Source of the DNA: Ignelater luminosus
Lineage: Eukaryota; Arthropoda; Insecta; Coleoptera; Elateridae
Length of the DNA: 64,000 bases
Assembly: GCA_011009095.1 (NCBI GenBank)
Contig: VTPC01000939.1
Span: forward strand, 11,271-75,270
Direction: 5' to 3'
Shown one piece after another: positions 23,470 through 35,605 of this stretch. A program made the translations under genes and the position numbers. Each line of letters begins with the position of its first letter. The stretch's first letter is position 1. The notes below the pieces were generated by a model, which saw only the letters and a program-made list of their open reading frames with translations, had not been told where the DNA came from and did no database searches.

Positions 23470-24225
23470 CCAATAATAAATAGTAACAATAATAATTAAT
23501 CGTCAATCGTAGGAAACGATTCACGATTAACTTAACTATTAATAGTAGGAGACGATTAACGATTAAAAATTACTTGCATGAAATAATTGACGATTAAAAT
23601 AATCTGCCGACTAAACTAAGGACACCAACGATTTCATTGTTATCAAAATTGATTGGCGATCAAAAAATAATAACCACAGTATGATTTTTCGATCGATAAT
23701 TAATTAATTACAAGAGCCAATTTATTAATGATACAAATGATTAATGATACATAAATTGTAAGCATGGGCCATTGTCTAAGTTACTTGAGTTTCTTTTTTT
23801 CAAAGCCTACAATAACCTAAAATTACGGTAGGATCTTCTTGAGAAATAGATAAAAACAATTCTTAAATGCATGGCAACATGCTAATGATATATTACGGGT
23901 TAGGAACTTCTTCATATCTGATAGAACAATAAGAATAGATATACAGATGGTTATTTAAGAAAAAACAGTCATAAACATCTGTATATGAATAATAATAAGA
24001 GCAATACTGGGATAATATTAAATTTCGGACTCTCGGTCACCTTGAAAAAATAACAATTGATGTAATTGTCAAGTCTAACTAAGGCCACGATTAACGATTC
24101 TTTCAATCAACGGTTTTGTACGATTAACGATTAGTTTAATCGTTAGTCGTTTTGTGCGATTGATCGTATTAGTCGCCTACTGTTAATCGCAATTAATTTT
24201 TAATCGTAATTTTTAGTTCATTAAA
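23470..24225. mobile_element. Possible non-autonomous DNA element with CGATTAA subterminal repeats
   Basis: The word CGATTAA and variants (ACGATTAACGATTA, CGATTCACGATTAAC) cluster at the left end (23495-23590). In inverted form (AACGATTAGTTTAATCGTTA, TTAATCGCAATTAA) they cluster at the right end (24085-24215). The middle ~450 bp is unique and AT-rich. Left TAGGAGACGATTAACGATTA is mirrored by right GTTAATCGC...TTTTTAATCG. No transposase was seen and the exact tips and target duplication are not resolved. Confidence 0.5.
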
Positions 24226-24249
24226 CTGTTAAAGAAAGGCAAGTATTTT

Positions 24250-24685
24250 CCAAGTGGACCCGGCACTATCCGATTTGATACGAAAAGTCCGAGATACCCA
24301 AACAATCCGACAGACCCTAACTACTCAACAGGCTCTAGTAACTTGACAAGCCTGACAAATCCGTACGACCCTCATCTTCCGTTCAATATGAAAATAATGT
24401 TTGTCCGGGTCAGTACAAAAACCACGCCTGTCCGAGTCAGTACGACAATCCTCCGGTGCGATTCAGTACGAAAATAGTCCGTATGAAAAAGATCTCGCTG
24501 TGGTGCAATACGAAAGTTGTCTACTTCAGATCACTACAAAAATAAGCGCTCGAGTGACCCGACAGGACGGAATGGCTTGAGAGTTCTAAAAGGCCCGAGA
24601 GGGTCGATAGTTCCGCATGGGCCAACAGCCAGGCCCAAAAGCTCGATACATTTTTAAACTCTTGATCTGAACCTGCGCAAAGATA
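24250..24685 (-). repeat. Minisatellite-cored element, reverse orientation, decayed
   Basis: Reverse complement shows GAGTTTAAAAATGTATCGAGC and CTTTTGGGCCTGGCTG, the same opening as the hAT-like elements at 25778 and 35178. Runs of GGGCC/GTCGG words follow. It also contains a second short unit, GTCCGGGTCAGTACAAAAAC, repeated about three times at 24397-24480 and shared with 50980-51080. Ends not resolved. Confidence 0.6.
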
Positions 24686-25769
24686 CGATCAAGAATCCCA
24701 TGCTACGGTGCTACTGAACCTGTTATTCTAATGAATATTAACGACATGGTGCCTTTTGTCACGTATGAGCTTGAAGTATCCACTAATCAAGATAACACAT
24801 CATCTGGAATTCAAGAAAGCCAAGAAGAAAAGGAAATGCCAATTACTACATGCACTGAAGAAGATTGTACCTTAGTAATACAATAGAAATACCTAGCGGA
24901 CGACGTTCTGAATGTTATAGTGACAATGATTCCAATTACCAACCCTCTGAGGATGAAAGCTTCTTTCGAGACAAATGTTAACACGGCAGATTTACGCAAG
25001 TCAAGTCGCTTGGTGTTTTTTTTTAAAATTTCTTGCTTTGACTTAAAAATAAAACTTTATAAAAACCACTATTTGACTTGTTTTACTATCACTGCTATTT
25101 GACTTGATCTCGAGCAATTTCCTTGGAGGTCATGAGTAATTGCCAATAGACGCACGATTAATCTTAATTCAAATTAAGCAGATCGCTTCTTTTGATAATC
25201 CCTTTAGAAAAATGTGTTTGTCTGGACGTCAAGAAGCAAGTGCGTTAAGCACGCCTTCATTTGAGCTAAAATTTGCACCTAGTACGCTTACGAAATCGTA
25301 AGAATATCCAAAAATTAAAATTCCTTGAATTTACCCATCTTAATATTTATAAACTGAAACAGTAAATATTTTATCTGTATAAAAATGGAGAAAGGAACAC
25401 CAGAAAAACCACTAGTTGAGGTGAAGAATGCGATTAACGGTAGCAGATTAATGTTAATCACCTAGCGAGATCGCCACAAACTGGTCTCTGCGATCCCGAA
25501 GTTCAATAATAATTAAGGTCAAAAAAAGTCAAAGTTATGTGTTAGCAGCAATGAATACATTCGCCAACCATGATAGTTCCCGGCAGATTATTTAAAATCT
25601 ATTTCGTTTTTAATAAAAAATCAAGTAGTCGTGAGGAACGAACGATCTATTCAAGTACTTCACTTGAATATCAAATCAAGTCGTGAATCTCTTGTTGTTA
25701 TAAACGAGTAATTGTATGTAAAAGAAGAACTACAAAGAGTTACAATAAGTTTCTATGAAAATAGTGCAG
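24686..25769. other. No supported gene
   Basis: A 60-62 aa frame on each strand at 24811-25102 is unrecognised. Text such as GAACGAACGATCTATTCAAGTACTTCACTTG is unremarkable single-copy DNA. Confidence 0.35.
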
Positions 25770-25777
25770 ATTTGATA

Positions 25778-26171
25778 CAGAGGCCTGCATCGGTTTGCTA
25801 GTTCAGAGTTCAGATCGGGCCGGACCTCAGTTTAAAAACTTATCAGGCTTTTCGGGCCTACGTCCGGTCAGTAGGGCCTTTCGATATTGTCGGGCCTGTA
25901 TAGCTTTTTGGACTTCTCGGCCCTTCGGGTATCTCGGGTCTGTCGGATCGTTTGCATCACTGGTACCTGTCTGACTGTTCGGGTCTTTCGATTCTTTTCG
26001 ATTTCTCGAGGCCGTTGGGCCTTTTAGAGTTCTTGATCCTTCGGGCTTCTCTCTGGCTATTCGGGTTTGTCGAACTGATCAAGAAGTTATAGTTTTTGTT
26101 TCGGGCCATGTCAAGTTTGTCCTCAATCAGGCCGCGGCGGGCCTGGAAATTTTGGCCGGTGCAGGGCTCTA
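25778..26171 (+). mobile_element. hAT-like non-autonomous element with minisatellite core (394 bp)
   Basis: Left tip CAGAGGCCTGCATCGG and right tip CCGGTGCAGGGCTCTA are imperfect inverted repeats of about 16 bp. They are flanked by ATTTGATA (25770-25777) and GTTTGATA (26172-26179), 7 of 8 bases alike, an 8-bp target duplication. An 8-bp duplication with YAGAG/CTCTR tips is characteristic of the hAT superfamily. The body has no gene; it is a degenerate series of 9-13-bp words such as CGGGCCTGT, TCGGGTCTGTCGG and TTCGGGTATCTCGG. Confidence 0.8.
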
Positions 26172-26179
26172 GTTTGATA

Positions 26180-26790
26180 ATTAGACTAGGAAAATTTTGA
26201 TTAGTAGCTACTTTTGTGACCTCTCTCTACGGGTACTTATCTTTCGAAGATTTACAGCCTTCCCTTCGTAATCAGCTGTTTTTCGTACTTTTAAGATTTG
26301 CATAACCAATAGGATGTGCAAAGAAGGTACACCTGAGATGACTTCTGTTGTTTTGGTTGATGTTGATTTGTACGAACCACTCCTTGGAGGCGTTTTGCTG
26401 TTAGGCGGTCCTCTATGTCATTTCGTTATTCCATATTGAACTATTGGGATTATCGCTCTAGTACAGTATTCCAAAAGATATACTGCGTTTATGACTTTGA
26501 CTTCTTAAGTATTTCACAGCGGGTGGGTCCCTCATAAAAATCAACAAATACAAGTGGTGGCACGTGTCACAGACGATTGAGTTAACTAAGAACCGTATTG
26601 AAATAATTTATATTTCTAACATTTTAGTTTAAAAGTATTTACTAAAGTAAAACTTATCTCAATACGACCCAGTGTCAATGTTAGAAAAGGTCTTCACAGG
26701 TAAGCGAATCTATGACACCCTGCTGTGACGAACTTGTAAAATTTACTGTGAGCTAAGTAGCAATTAAGTCATAAACGCACTAGATCTTTT
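26180..26790. other. No supported gene
   Basis: Possible decayed 3' end of the neighbouring minus-strand LINE (about 26330-26460 is less AT-rich). No motif is readable. Confidence 0.35.
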
Positions 26791-28720
26791 GGAATATTGT
26801 ATATATATGGTTCGAAGTGTACCCATAGGGGATTTTGGTGTCAAATGTGGATACAAAGATATTTAGTCGTCACCACTCGTTGGATGTTTTTGTTGTTTAT
26901 TTTAATCTTGGCGTCTCGTTTAGCAGCATTTAGACAGTTTTGCTGGTCGATATTTTCAACTTACGCTCAGCTGTTCTTCTTTCTATGTCTCTTTTGTACT
27001 ATTTGACGATGAAAGGTGTCGCCCGTGACTATAATTTCAACATCACCGGTGTAAGCTACTGTTTTACCTTTATGGTTTTGTCTGTTCATGCAGAAATTCC
27101 AGACATCCTTTTGTAGGTGCTTTTTCTATGTTCAAATTGGATGTGGTTATATGCACTTTTCTTTTGTGCAAGTTGCTCTTTATGATTCTAAACAGTTTGT
27201 GCGTGTAAGTTTTTCTCGTTCAGATGTAGGATGGTGCCTGGCCACCATATTTATTTCTTAAAGTTTTTCTACCGCTTGGATAGTACCTTGATCTTTACGG
27301 AATTCATATTGGTCGGTATGATGTAATTCTTCCTCGCCTAGATGGGCGGTTATTTTCTCATGTACGATGCTTTCAAAAACTTTTCTCCAGTTTTGACAGG
27401 AGAGTTACGAAGAATCGCTGCTTTCAAGATGGTAACGGTTGCGTTTTTATCTTTTATGGTCGACTGTTATTTCAATGTCAGCTTCCGCATGGATGGCGAG
27501 CTAAGTTCTCCTTATCGTCAGGCAGAATGCTTCTTGGCGTTTGCATAAGGGTTTCCTCGATGGTATCTGTATATCTTTAAGGTCGTTTGCATTATTCACT
27601 TTAAAATTCTGTTTGCGGCCAACTTGTATACTGGACTTTGTATATTGGCGCTCAAGAATCTTGCACGAATTGCCCCCATAAATCTTGTTGTGATTTGTTA
27701 ATAGTTCCGATCAACTTTTCTCTTGGTATTTTTTTCTCGTTGCGCCAGTCTTTTAGTTTTCTGTGCTTTTCTTTGGTTGCTCGTTAGAGTCGTTTTACCG
27801 TGCGAGGCGACTTGGGTATACCTTTCTTTGGTGCAGTATTTCTACGCTTTATATAACTTCATTATTTACCTTAATCAACAATTTTTTATTTATCGTTTGA
27901 TGTTAATGCTGATGCATTTCCAAAGACATCGAACTTCTTTTACAAACTAATTCTATCGGGTGTACTATACCGTAACAGTAGGCCTTGTGTAAGTCTGTCT
28001 ACCTAGTAATCCATAGGTTTCCTTAATATTCTTTGTAGGTCTCTTATAAGATGCTCTACTCGTCTAGGAGCTCTTGATTGAAATTGAAAACCATTTTGGA
28101 CTTTTCACATTGTGGCAACGACCACATAGGTGGTGAGGTTGTGGTCGCTTTCGATTTGGGCTTCGTGCACTATTCAATTAGTAATGTGGTGTGTGAGCAT
28201 ATTTCTACATATCGTGAAGTCTATGGTGTTTAGTTACTTGATAAACTTGAGCATTGCTAGTCCGCTTTTTTTTAATTTTGGTTAGAATTCATAATTGGTA
28301 AGCTTGTAGTTGGTGGGTGGGACAATTTTTGGCATCCGTGTAGTGTGCTGTGTTTGGTAGCCGGGTTCTTTTGCAGTTTATACAAGTGCCTTACTCGACT
28401 TCGCAATGAGCAGTTTTGTTGGTTTGTTCACATTTTCTACAGGCGATGTCGTTCTGGCCAGTTTTGGCAGTTTTTCGTATCTGAAGAGAATTTTAATTTA
28501 ATCTTCTCAATTTGTCTGTTTTGTAGGCGTAGGGCTTACTTTTCAATTAACTGCCTGTTATATTCTACTGGGGTCTTGTAGATCGCCATCCTTGGATTGT
28601 ATTTAGCCTGTCTCGAGCCTTTTAGGCTAGCGTTTTTGAGTCCTTCTACGTGATCTTAGATTCGATGATTATGGCCTTATTTTTGGTCTTTATCATGTTT
28701 TTGATTTTTAGTGCTTTCTT
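26790..28720 (-). mobile_element. R1/Jockey-type LINE, decayed
   Basis: Minus strand. Zinc-knuckle-like text about 28450-28320 (ACRKCEQTNKTAHCEVE, then CINCK and HYTDAKNCP) resembles the CCHC cluster closing ORF1 of Jockey/R1 elements. Endonuclease-like TIDFTICRN and a later ESDHNL lie about 28250-28090. RT text FESIVHEKITAHLGEE...HTDQYEFRKDQGT lies about 27440-27290, matching the KxFExxV...L...QxGFRxxRGTxxA segment. Downstream to about 26800, the thumb/C-terminal side is only faintly readable. Frames break often, so this is one of the older LINEs here and differs from the RTE-like copies elsewhere in the window. Confidence 0.68.
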
Positions 28721-31300
28721 TTGCCATTACTTAATGCTGGTTCTGTTATGGATCTTTGCGCATTATTTTTGCATAAGCCAGCATTTGTCAGCTATTGCCA
28801 GTTGAGAACTGAAGCTGCAAAATGAGATTTTCGGGTAGAATATAAAAACAAAACTAACTGAACTAGAGCGATACAAAAATTTTACACAGAGAATGGAGAA
28901 AAATCTTCATTTTCTTTTTGGATTTTAATTAAAAATTGCATTTCACAAATTTATCACTGAAATATTTTTGTGGACACTGTTTTCCTAGATAGGAAAAAAG
29001 TATCTTGATGTTTGTATTTTGTAAAAGCAAAAAAGGACACTTTAATAGCTTGGTAATAGAGAAACCAAAACTGAATTTATTTTATATAATGCTGCAACTG
29101 AACTACTTAGAAGACTCGGTTAAGTAATGAGCGGTAATTGAATGTTATTCGAGTCAACACAGCGCGCTCAGCGATAAGTTTTTTAAGTCGACAAATTGAC
29201 AGTGTAATTATAAGCAATAAAACCACATGATGTATTGCTGTATTAAGATATGGAGCCGTTACGGTAGTTTACTAATTGAATAATTACCAAGTGCATGCGA
29301 TAGCTTTTAGCGACGACGAAATATTCTGCGCCTTGTAAAAATTACAAAACCGCATCGGCTCTCGAGCGTCTACCTATAATTTCTGTAATTAAAATTATTT
29401 TTTTTAATTAATTTTATTGGTGTACGTATCTATCCTACTTTTATTAATTATCTTCCTGTTCTCTTAATTGCAATTAATAAATATTTCCGAAGTTTATTAA
29501 AATTGAAACTAATGATTTTTGATTTTCTCCCTAGGGGGATATTAATGTACAGTAATTCTAATTTTTGCTTTGATTTTCAGGTACGTTGACATCCAAGCAA
29601 AAAAGATCTGGATAGATCGCTGTATTCAGTCGAAATCAGGTATTTAATGAAAATTTGTATTTTAAAATTAAAAGTTCTATTTTTACAGAGTGTTTACACA
29701 CATTTTTTCTCCTTTTTGCAATTGAAAACTAAAACGTAATTAAAAAGTTATCCTAAATATTAGCTATAATTAGTTACTCAAAGTAACATTTTAGAGCTTT
29801 CGCTAATTCGATTTGCATAAAATTAAGTATCACAAACAAGTTGACAAATACCAATATTTCTACAACTTCAAAGAATTAAAATTAGAAAGCTGACATTTAA
29901 CGACGATTCCGGCAGTGCGAAACATCAAACAAATTTATGAACACAAATCTTTGGCACTAATTCACTTAAATAAGTTGAAACCCAACTAATTTAAGCAATA
30001 AGAAACTCAATTAAATTGCACTCAATAACTCAAACGTCAAAACATTTCCTTTCCGTTTTCTAAATCCACTATTGTTCATATTTCCATTGTTGAAATAAAA
30101 CTTTATCATATTTATCTTTATTATGGCCTTTTTTTGTTTCCTATGCTTTTATTTTTATTACTCATGGTTGTACCATATTTCTTCAGGAAAATTAACCAAA
30201 TAACGCTCGTTTCTCCCTCTTTAAAAAACATGGGAAGGTTTTATTTCCAGATTTGAAACTGAAGTTGTTAATGTTTTCTTAATAGGATAGTTATAGGGGA
30301 GGCGTTTACGTTTCCAGAAAGCAGAAACCCACAATAATTAGTATTTTATAGTTCTCCGGGAAATGTGAAATATATTTTCTGGGGAATTTGATTTGACGGT
30401 AGCTCAGATTGCCCCTGGTTATAGCGGGGTATATAATCTGATCATACATCTGACTTGGAGTGGTATCCACGTCGAGTTCAAGAATACAAAGATTTCAATT
30501 TGGTCTCGAAATTGCCTTTCAATAAAAAAGAAAAGTGGAAAAGTATATGAACACTAAACTGGATTGCTATAGGATGGCTGCTTCTGACTTTTTTATAGAT
30601 GCGTGGTGCTCGACGACAGAGAAAACGAACGAAAAACGCATGGGGCTTAGTAAACATTCCATGGAAATGATATTTGTCTGAATTTACTATCGCACATTTG
30701 ATGAAAAGTCACCTTCATCCGGAAAATAAACTTTTTGTTTCTTTTCGATATTTTATTCTAACGAGTAAACTGTGTGCTTGTGTGTATTTTTTTTGAAAAA
30801 CATTTTTATGTTTACATCAACAATATTCTTTATGATGTGCTCTTATGGAGGCACAGATTTGATATAAATCGTATTGGGCAATTTAAGAAGGGTTTGTGTA
30901 GATATTCAACCTGCAAATTTTCTGGCAAAACTTGTTTTCCAAACTGTAATCTTTAGTTTGTAGGTATTTCTTTAAACTGTAATTCTAATTCTAACTGAAA
31001 AATACGAAACTTATCACGAGAATCAACGATCGTTCAATTGGCATCTTATTGCTCTGTCATTCTTATATTATCAGATGCTTCTACTTACTAAATTCTTTTT
31101 AGTTTGGTTACAAAAACATTTTTCAACAAATTGAACTAAACAGATTGAATAAACACTTCATTATATTGAGTGCAGTATTGTGTCACTTCTTCATTATTCT
31201 TCATAAAACAACTAGCTAATTCCGATACACACCTATAAAAGAATTATTTCTATCATAGCTATCAACGTTGTTTTAAAAAATGCGCTTTAAAGCTTAATTT
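28721..31300. other. No supported gene; single-copy-looking AT-rich DNA
   Basis: No domain, repeat partner or RNA gene recognised. TTGATTTTCAG at 29570-29580 resembles a splice acceptor, but no credible exon follows. A 60-aa frame at 30774-30956 is unrecognised. This is one of the longer stretches that could be unique host intergenic or intronic DNA. Confidence 0.4.
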
Positions 31301-32100
31301 CAAAATTTGCCTTACTTAAAATCGAATTCGTCTGGAGAATTAGATCGTTTAAGGTTAAGAGTTGACCTTTTAAACAGAAACGCGCTACCGAAGGTGTTTT
31401 CTGAATTTGAATAGCTTTTATGGGTTTGGCAAAAAAAAGGCAAGACTGTTTGCACTGATCGGAAAGCTATGCGAGAACGTGCACGCTTATGTGACAACTA
31501 AGACGCTATAAACTCGAAAGTGTCATTTAAGTGAAACGGCGCGTTTTCGTCTTCAATTGCTAGCCGATTCCTTGCAAGAGAATTAAGTGTCTGTAAGTAG
31601 AATTAGAAAAGGTACAGAGGGAGATACTGGGCGTTATAATAATATTTCCAGGGACTCCTGAAAACTTTTTAAATAAACAAATTGAAATCGAAACCCCTGT
31701 AGAAACAGCAACAGGATAAAAAGTTTTAGGAAACAAAAGCAAAGTAAAGAACATGAAAAAACTAGAAAACGGTCAAAATGGTTACAAGTTCCTCGTGATA
31801 AACAGAACTAAATGATTTTGGAATAGGAACATCGAATGCATTGGAAAAGAGGACGATCTAAACCCAACAGGTACAAAAAAGCTGAAGGTGAACAGAAATG
31901 GCAATGCAGAAGGAACACAAAAATAACAGAAACGAACATAAAATGCAAGGAAAAAGTAACAAATTGAAGCAGGAAAAACGTAAGAAACAGAATTATTGGG
32001 CCGCAGATGAAGGAAGTCAAGTCATGGAAGAGAAAACACAAATACAAACTTGGAACAACATGAAAAACCAGGGGCATAATACTTCTATGATTATTTGAAG
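31301..32100. other. Unrecognised; A-rich possible LINE 3' debris on plus strand
   Basis: Plus-strand text at 31840-31950 (HWKRGRSKPNRYKKAEGEQ-like) recalls the GRPKR stretch at LINE C-termini, but alone it is too little for a call. A 61-aa minus frame at 31312-31497 is unrecognised. Confidence 0.35.
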
Positions 32101-32390
32101 TGATATTTTCTTCGTTTTTTAACATATGCAGACGTCGATTTGGTTTCTTCCTTCCTCTCTCCGAAGGTCCTGCCGTCCGGATGGATCGCTCCATTTCCAG
32201 TGCAGGCCGGGATTGCCCTATGTAGGGGATCACAGATACCCGTCTGTTGGCCCGACACACCTCTGTTCTCTTGGTGGGAGAAGGAGACGATCTTAGTATA
32301 ACTCCATAACCAGTTCCTACTTCCACCACTACCACCATCGTTTTCACGAGATGTGCCCCTTGAAAATCGGAACAACTAGGTGCAGCTAAT
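32100..32390 (-). other. CpG-containing coding-like block, unrecognised
   Basis: GC content jumps here and frames are open on the minus strand. One reads GYGVILRSSPSPTKRTEVCR and SRPALEMERSIRTAGPSERG; an overlapping one reads SGQQTGICDPLHRAIPAC. The block looks like part of a repeat or an old coding exon, but I recognise no family. Confidence 0.35.
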
Positions 32391-34085
32391 CTTTTTCAGC
32401 ATCTCCACTTACTAAAACACCACACGCTGAAGAGTAGCAAGGTTGCCCCAATCAAGTGCCTGGGAAACATCGTTATTGCAAGACAAAACTTTACTAACTT
32501 TTTCTTTGATGCTCAGAACCTTCTGATAGAAACCGCTAAATACTTAATAGTGATAAGAAGCGTACCAAGCTTTCTTTATTACATTAACTGCATTGATCGA
32601 TATTATAATAAAACTGCCAGCTTGTTTGCAGAATCGTGGATCTTCTAGACAAACTCAAACCAAAGACGACAATAATTCTACCATGTAAAAGCGCCCAGAT
32701 GAAAATTAAAACAACATTAGAATTTTCACTTGGAAAGGGCACACTACGTTTTCTTTTCTACTACCGCTAGTTATGATCACTCGATCAGAGCTTAGATATT
32801 TACCAAAATTCTGGAAAATTTCTCATTAATTATGTTTCCAGTGCAATCAGACATGGAAACATAAACAAAGACGAAGTGAGACGACGAGAAAGAAGCTTTT
32901 ATTTGAAAACCTGATCATGACATCTAATTTGGAGGAATTCAAGTCTGTTCATAGCTTCAAAGAATGTGTTACGCAGTGTGCCACTCTTAACAATACCAAA
33001 ACCAATCTGGGAGCAGTAGTTTTTGTAAGTATCCTTTCAAAAAATCCTACCGTGCAACTTTTTTGCGAGAAGTCTCACAGAAAAGCAAGAAAAGGTACTT
33101 TTTGGAGTTTGATATTACGTAGTCGTTGGTGTCTGTCCTAGACTGTCCAAAGAAGAGTAGGTACCATCTTCAAAGATTTCTCATGCACTTAGTTTCCTCA
33201 TGGTGTCACATCTCAAATTTTCTAATTATGATAAATCTGCAGTCTGTCTCTCAGCTTCCGGACATTGGAATCTGTTTAGGAATGATGGACTAAAAGCAGA
33301 CTCGCTTCGGTTTGGCAAGTTATGACGGACAATACTGAAAGACAATATATGTATCAACTTCTTCGTGCGTTGCTGACAGGTGAACAACTACGTTAGGTGT
33401 TTTGTTGGTCGAACAGATACAAATTTCGTCCTCTGATGAAGAAAATCTCGAAAGATATGTCTTGTTCTTTGCTGTAAATAAAAAGTTACTCCAATCTGTA
33501 GTTAATAGAATACGGAAATACTGGAACTTTTTCGAACTCCCTTTGATTTTGCTGAGGGTGAATCAGAATTAGTGTCTGGTTTTAATATTGAGTATAGAAG
33601 AGGTGGATTTGCTCTAATTTTTTTGGCTGAATACTCTAATATTCTTTTTATAAGGATGATCTTTAGAATTTTGTTTTTGGGGGGTGATTTAAACATCTGT
33701 GTACTTTTTACCCTGTTCCTGCAGGTCTATTTACAGAGATGCCGATATTGACCAAACATTATGTAAACCTCACTGTTTTGGACTTTTCTGATGAAGATTT
33801 GACTTGTCCAAAGTGATACCAAATGCCATACCATTCACGATCAGAAGAGACTTGATATTTAAAATATTTGGACGTTTTCTTTCTTTCAGTATTTTGTTTT
33901 ATAGTCTTCTCGCCCCACTTTAAGTCACCGCTTCGAATAGCGAGACAGACCTGGCATACTCGTAGTTCATGTCTATCTTTCTCACTGCATCGTATGCAAT
34001 AACTGAACTATGTACGAAGTCCCTGTCAGCTTTCTTTACCTCTTTTGGAAGATTTTCTAATGTGAGAGCATTGTTCCTAGGGATA
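32391..34085. other. No supported gene
   Basis: A 74-aa plus frame at 32917-33141 and a 64-aa minus frame at 33502-33696 are unrecognised. No repeat partner was found elsewhere in the window. Confidence 0.35.
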
Positions 34086-34109
34086 GATGTATGTTCGAAT
34101 TTATTAAAA

Positions 34110-34570
34110 AGAAAAAAGGAAATCGGAGAAGGTGATGTAATGATCTCTAGTGGAATAGAAATGCATAAATGGGCGCAATCAAGAGTGCGTTGCACTTGCA
34201 TAATAAGTAGCAAAAATGTAAAAGCAAATAAAGACTGGGATAAGGTTCCAGAAATAGAATACTCAAGGTTGAACTAGAAAAAAAGAATTGTATACCTTTT
34301 TAATAGCAAATGATCTAAACGAAGGAGAGAAAAAACAAAATTGAGGAAGCTGAAGACCGAAAACAAAAAAGGAATATTAATAATAACTAGAGACCTAAAT
34401 GCAAGAATAGGAAATTGCCCGAGGAGGTCACAAAGAAGCGGAGGAAAATACGAGGAAAGTACAAAGAACAATAATCGCCAAAAAGCGATAGATTTTTGTA
34501 TCCTGAACGACCTGATAGTTGGAAATACGTGGTTTAACCATAGATCAATCAAGAAAGATCAATAATAGAC
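34110..34570 (+). pseudogene. LINE endonuclease, broken
   Basis: GEGDVMISSGIEMHKWAQSR (about 34128-34190) and IISSKNVKANKDW come first; ANDLNEGEKKQN follows in a shifted frame. Next is RDLNARIGNCPRRSQRSGGK (34396 on), where GDLNARIG is usual, then RQKAIDFCILNDLIVGNTWF near 34480-34540. The catalytic-site layout is that of APE-type endonucleases, and the wording is close to the 57-kb LINE. Confidence 0.8.
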
Positions 34571-34636
34571 TTAATACTGAAAAACATAAAATATACAAAG
34601 GTAAGAATAAGCTGTGAAATTGGAAGCGATTATTAC

Positions 34637-35170
34637 GTGGTGGTAATGAAAATGAAGAGCAAGGAAAGACAAAATCAGTATGAATTGAAAATTAGCCAGG
34701 AAATCAGCAGAAACTATGAAAAACTGAATAACCTAGAAATCGAAAAACTGTGGAAAGAATTCAAAAATATCCTAAATAAGAACAGTAACAGAAGTTTATG
34801 GGTTGTCAAAGAAGACAACACAGAAAGACAGGCCACTTGGTAGAGCGAAGAGATAGAAAAGGAAGTTAACAAGAAAAAACAAAGGTGGAAAAAGCATCTG
34901 TCCAATAAGCAAAGCAAAAACTTCTAGTATGAAGAATGTAAGATCCAAAGGGAAGAAGTGAGATTGCTAGTCAAAGAGACCAAAGCGGAAAGATTCGGTG
35001 AGAAACTAGAGGAAAATGCCGGGGGAAACTCAAAAATGTTATACGCCACATTGGAACGATTAAGAAAAGAACAAAATAGTCATATAAAAATGTAAAAGAT
35101 GCATATGGAAAGATAGTAACGGGTGAAAAAAAAATACTGGAAAGATGGTGGGAATATTTCGAAGAACTAC
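34637..35170 (+). pseudogene. LINE linker before RT, broken
   Basis: Charged text such as YELKISQEISRNYEKLNNLE, LWKEFKNILN and NKKKQRWKKHLSNKQ continues to MLYATLERLRKEQNSHIK, VKDAYGKIVTGEKKILERWW and YFEELLEAR. This run from endonuclease to RT fingers is typical of the group (GxxLxxxxEILxRWxEYFxxLL). It is interrupted at 35178 by the hAT-like element. Confidence 0.78.
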
Positions 35171-35177
35171 TTGAAGC

Positions 35178-35597
35178 TAGAGGCCTGCACGGGTCAGGTT
35201 TTCTAGTCAAAGTTCGGGTTCGGGTCGACCTAAGCGCCAGTTTACGAATTTATTGCGCTTTTCGGTCTTCTCGAACCTGTCGACTTGTTGGAGCCTATCG
35301 GACCTCTTGGGCCTAACACTCCATACGGATCTATCAGGCTTTCTGGACTTTTCTGAAGTTGTACCTCTTGAGCCTTTGGCCCTGTCGACCCATACGGGCC
35401 TGTCAGGCCATTTGATTCTGTCAAACTGTTTGGACCTGTCGGGTGTTTTGGACTGTTCGAGCCTTCTGGTCTTTTGGACTTTTTGACCCTTCGGGATTTT
35501 CGGATCAGTGGGACCGTTCTCGGCCCTAGGGCTTCTCGGGCTTTTCAGAGTTTAAGTCTTTTGAGCCCGTTGGTCCTTATGGACTGTTTGGGCTCTA
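35178..35597 (+). mobile_element. hAT-like non-autonomous element with minisatellite core (420 bp)
   Basis: Left tip TAGAGGCCTGCACGGG and right tip GGGCTCTA are flanked by CTTGAAGC (35170-35177) and CTTGGAGC (35598-35605), an 8-bp target duplication with one mismatch. LINE coding text (ELLE on the left, resuming near ANKTSDKRQK on the right) confirms insertion. The opening TCAGGTTTTCTAGTC and the TTATTGCGCTTTTCGG word are shared with the copies at 50.1 and 58.8-59.6 kb. The core is a run of GGGCCTGTCGG-type words. Confidence 0.85.
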
Positions 35598-35605
35598 CTT
35601 GGAGC

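Noticed and set aside
29560-29640. TTGATTTTCAG|GTACGTTGAC looking like an exon start
   Set aside because: No open frame of useful length, no matching donor-acceptor set and no recognised protein follow.
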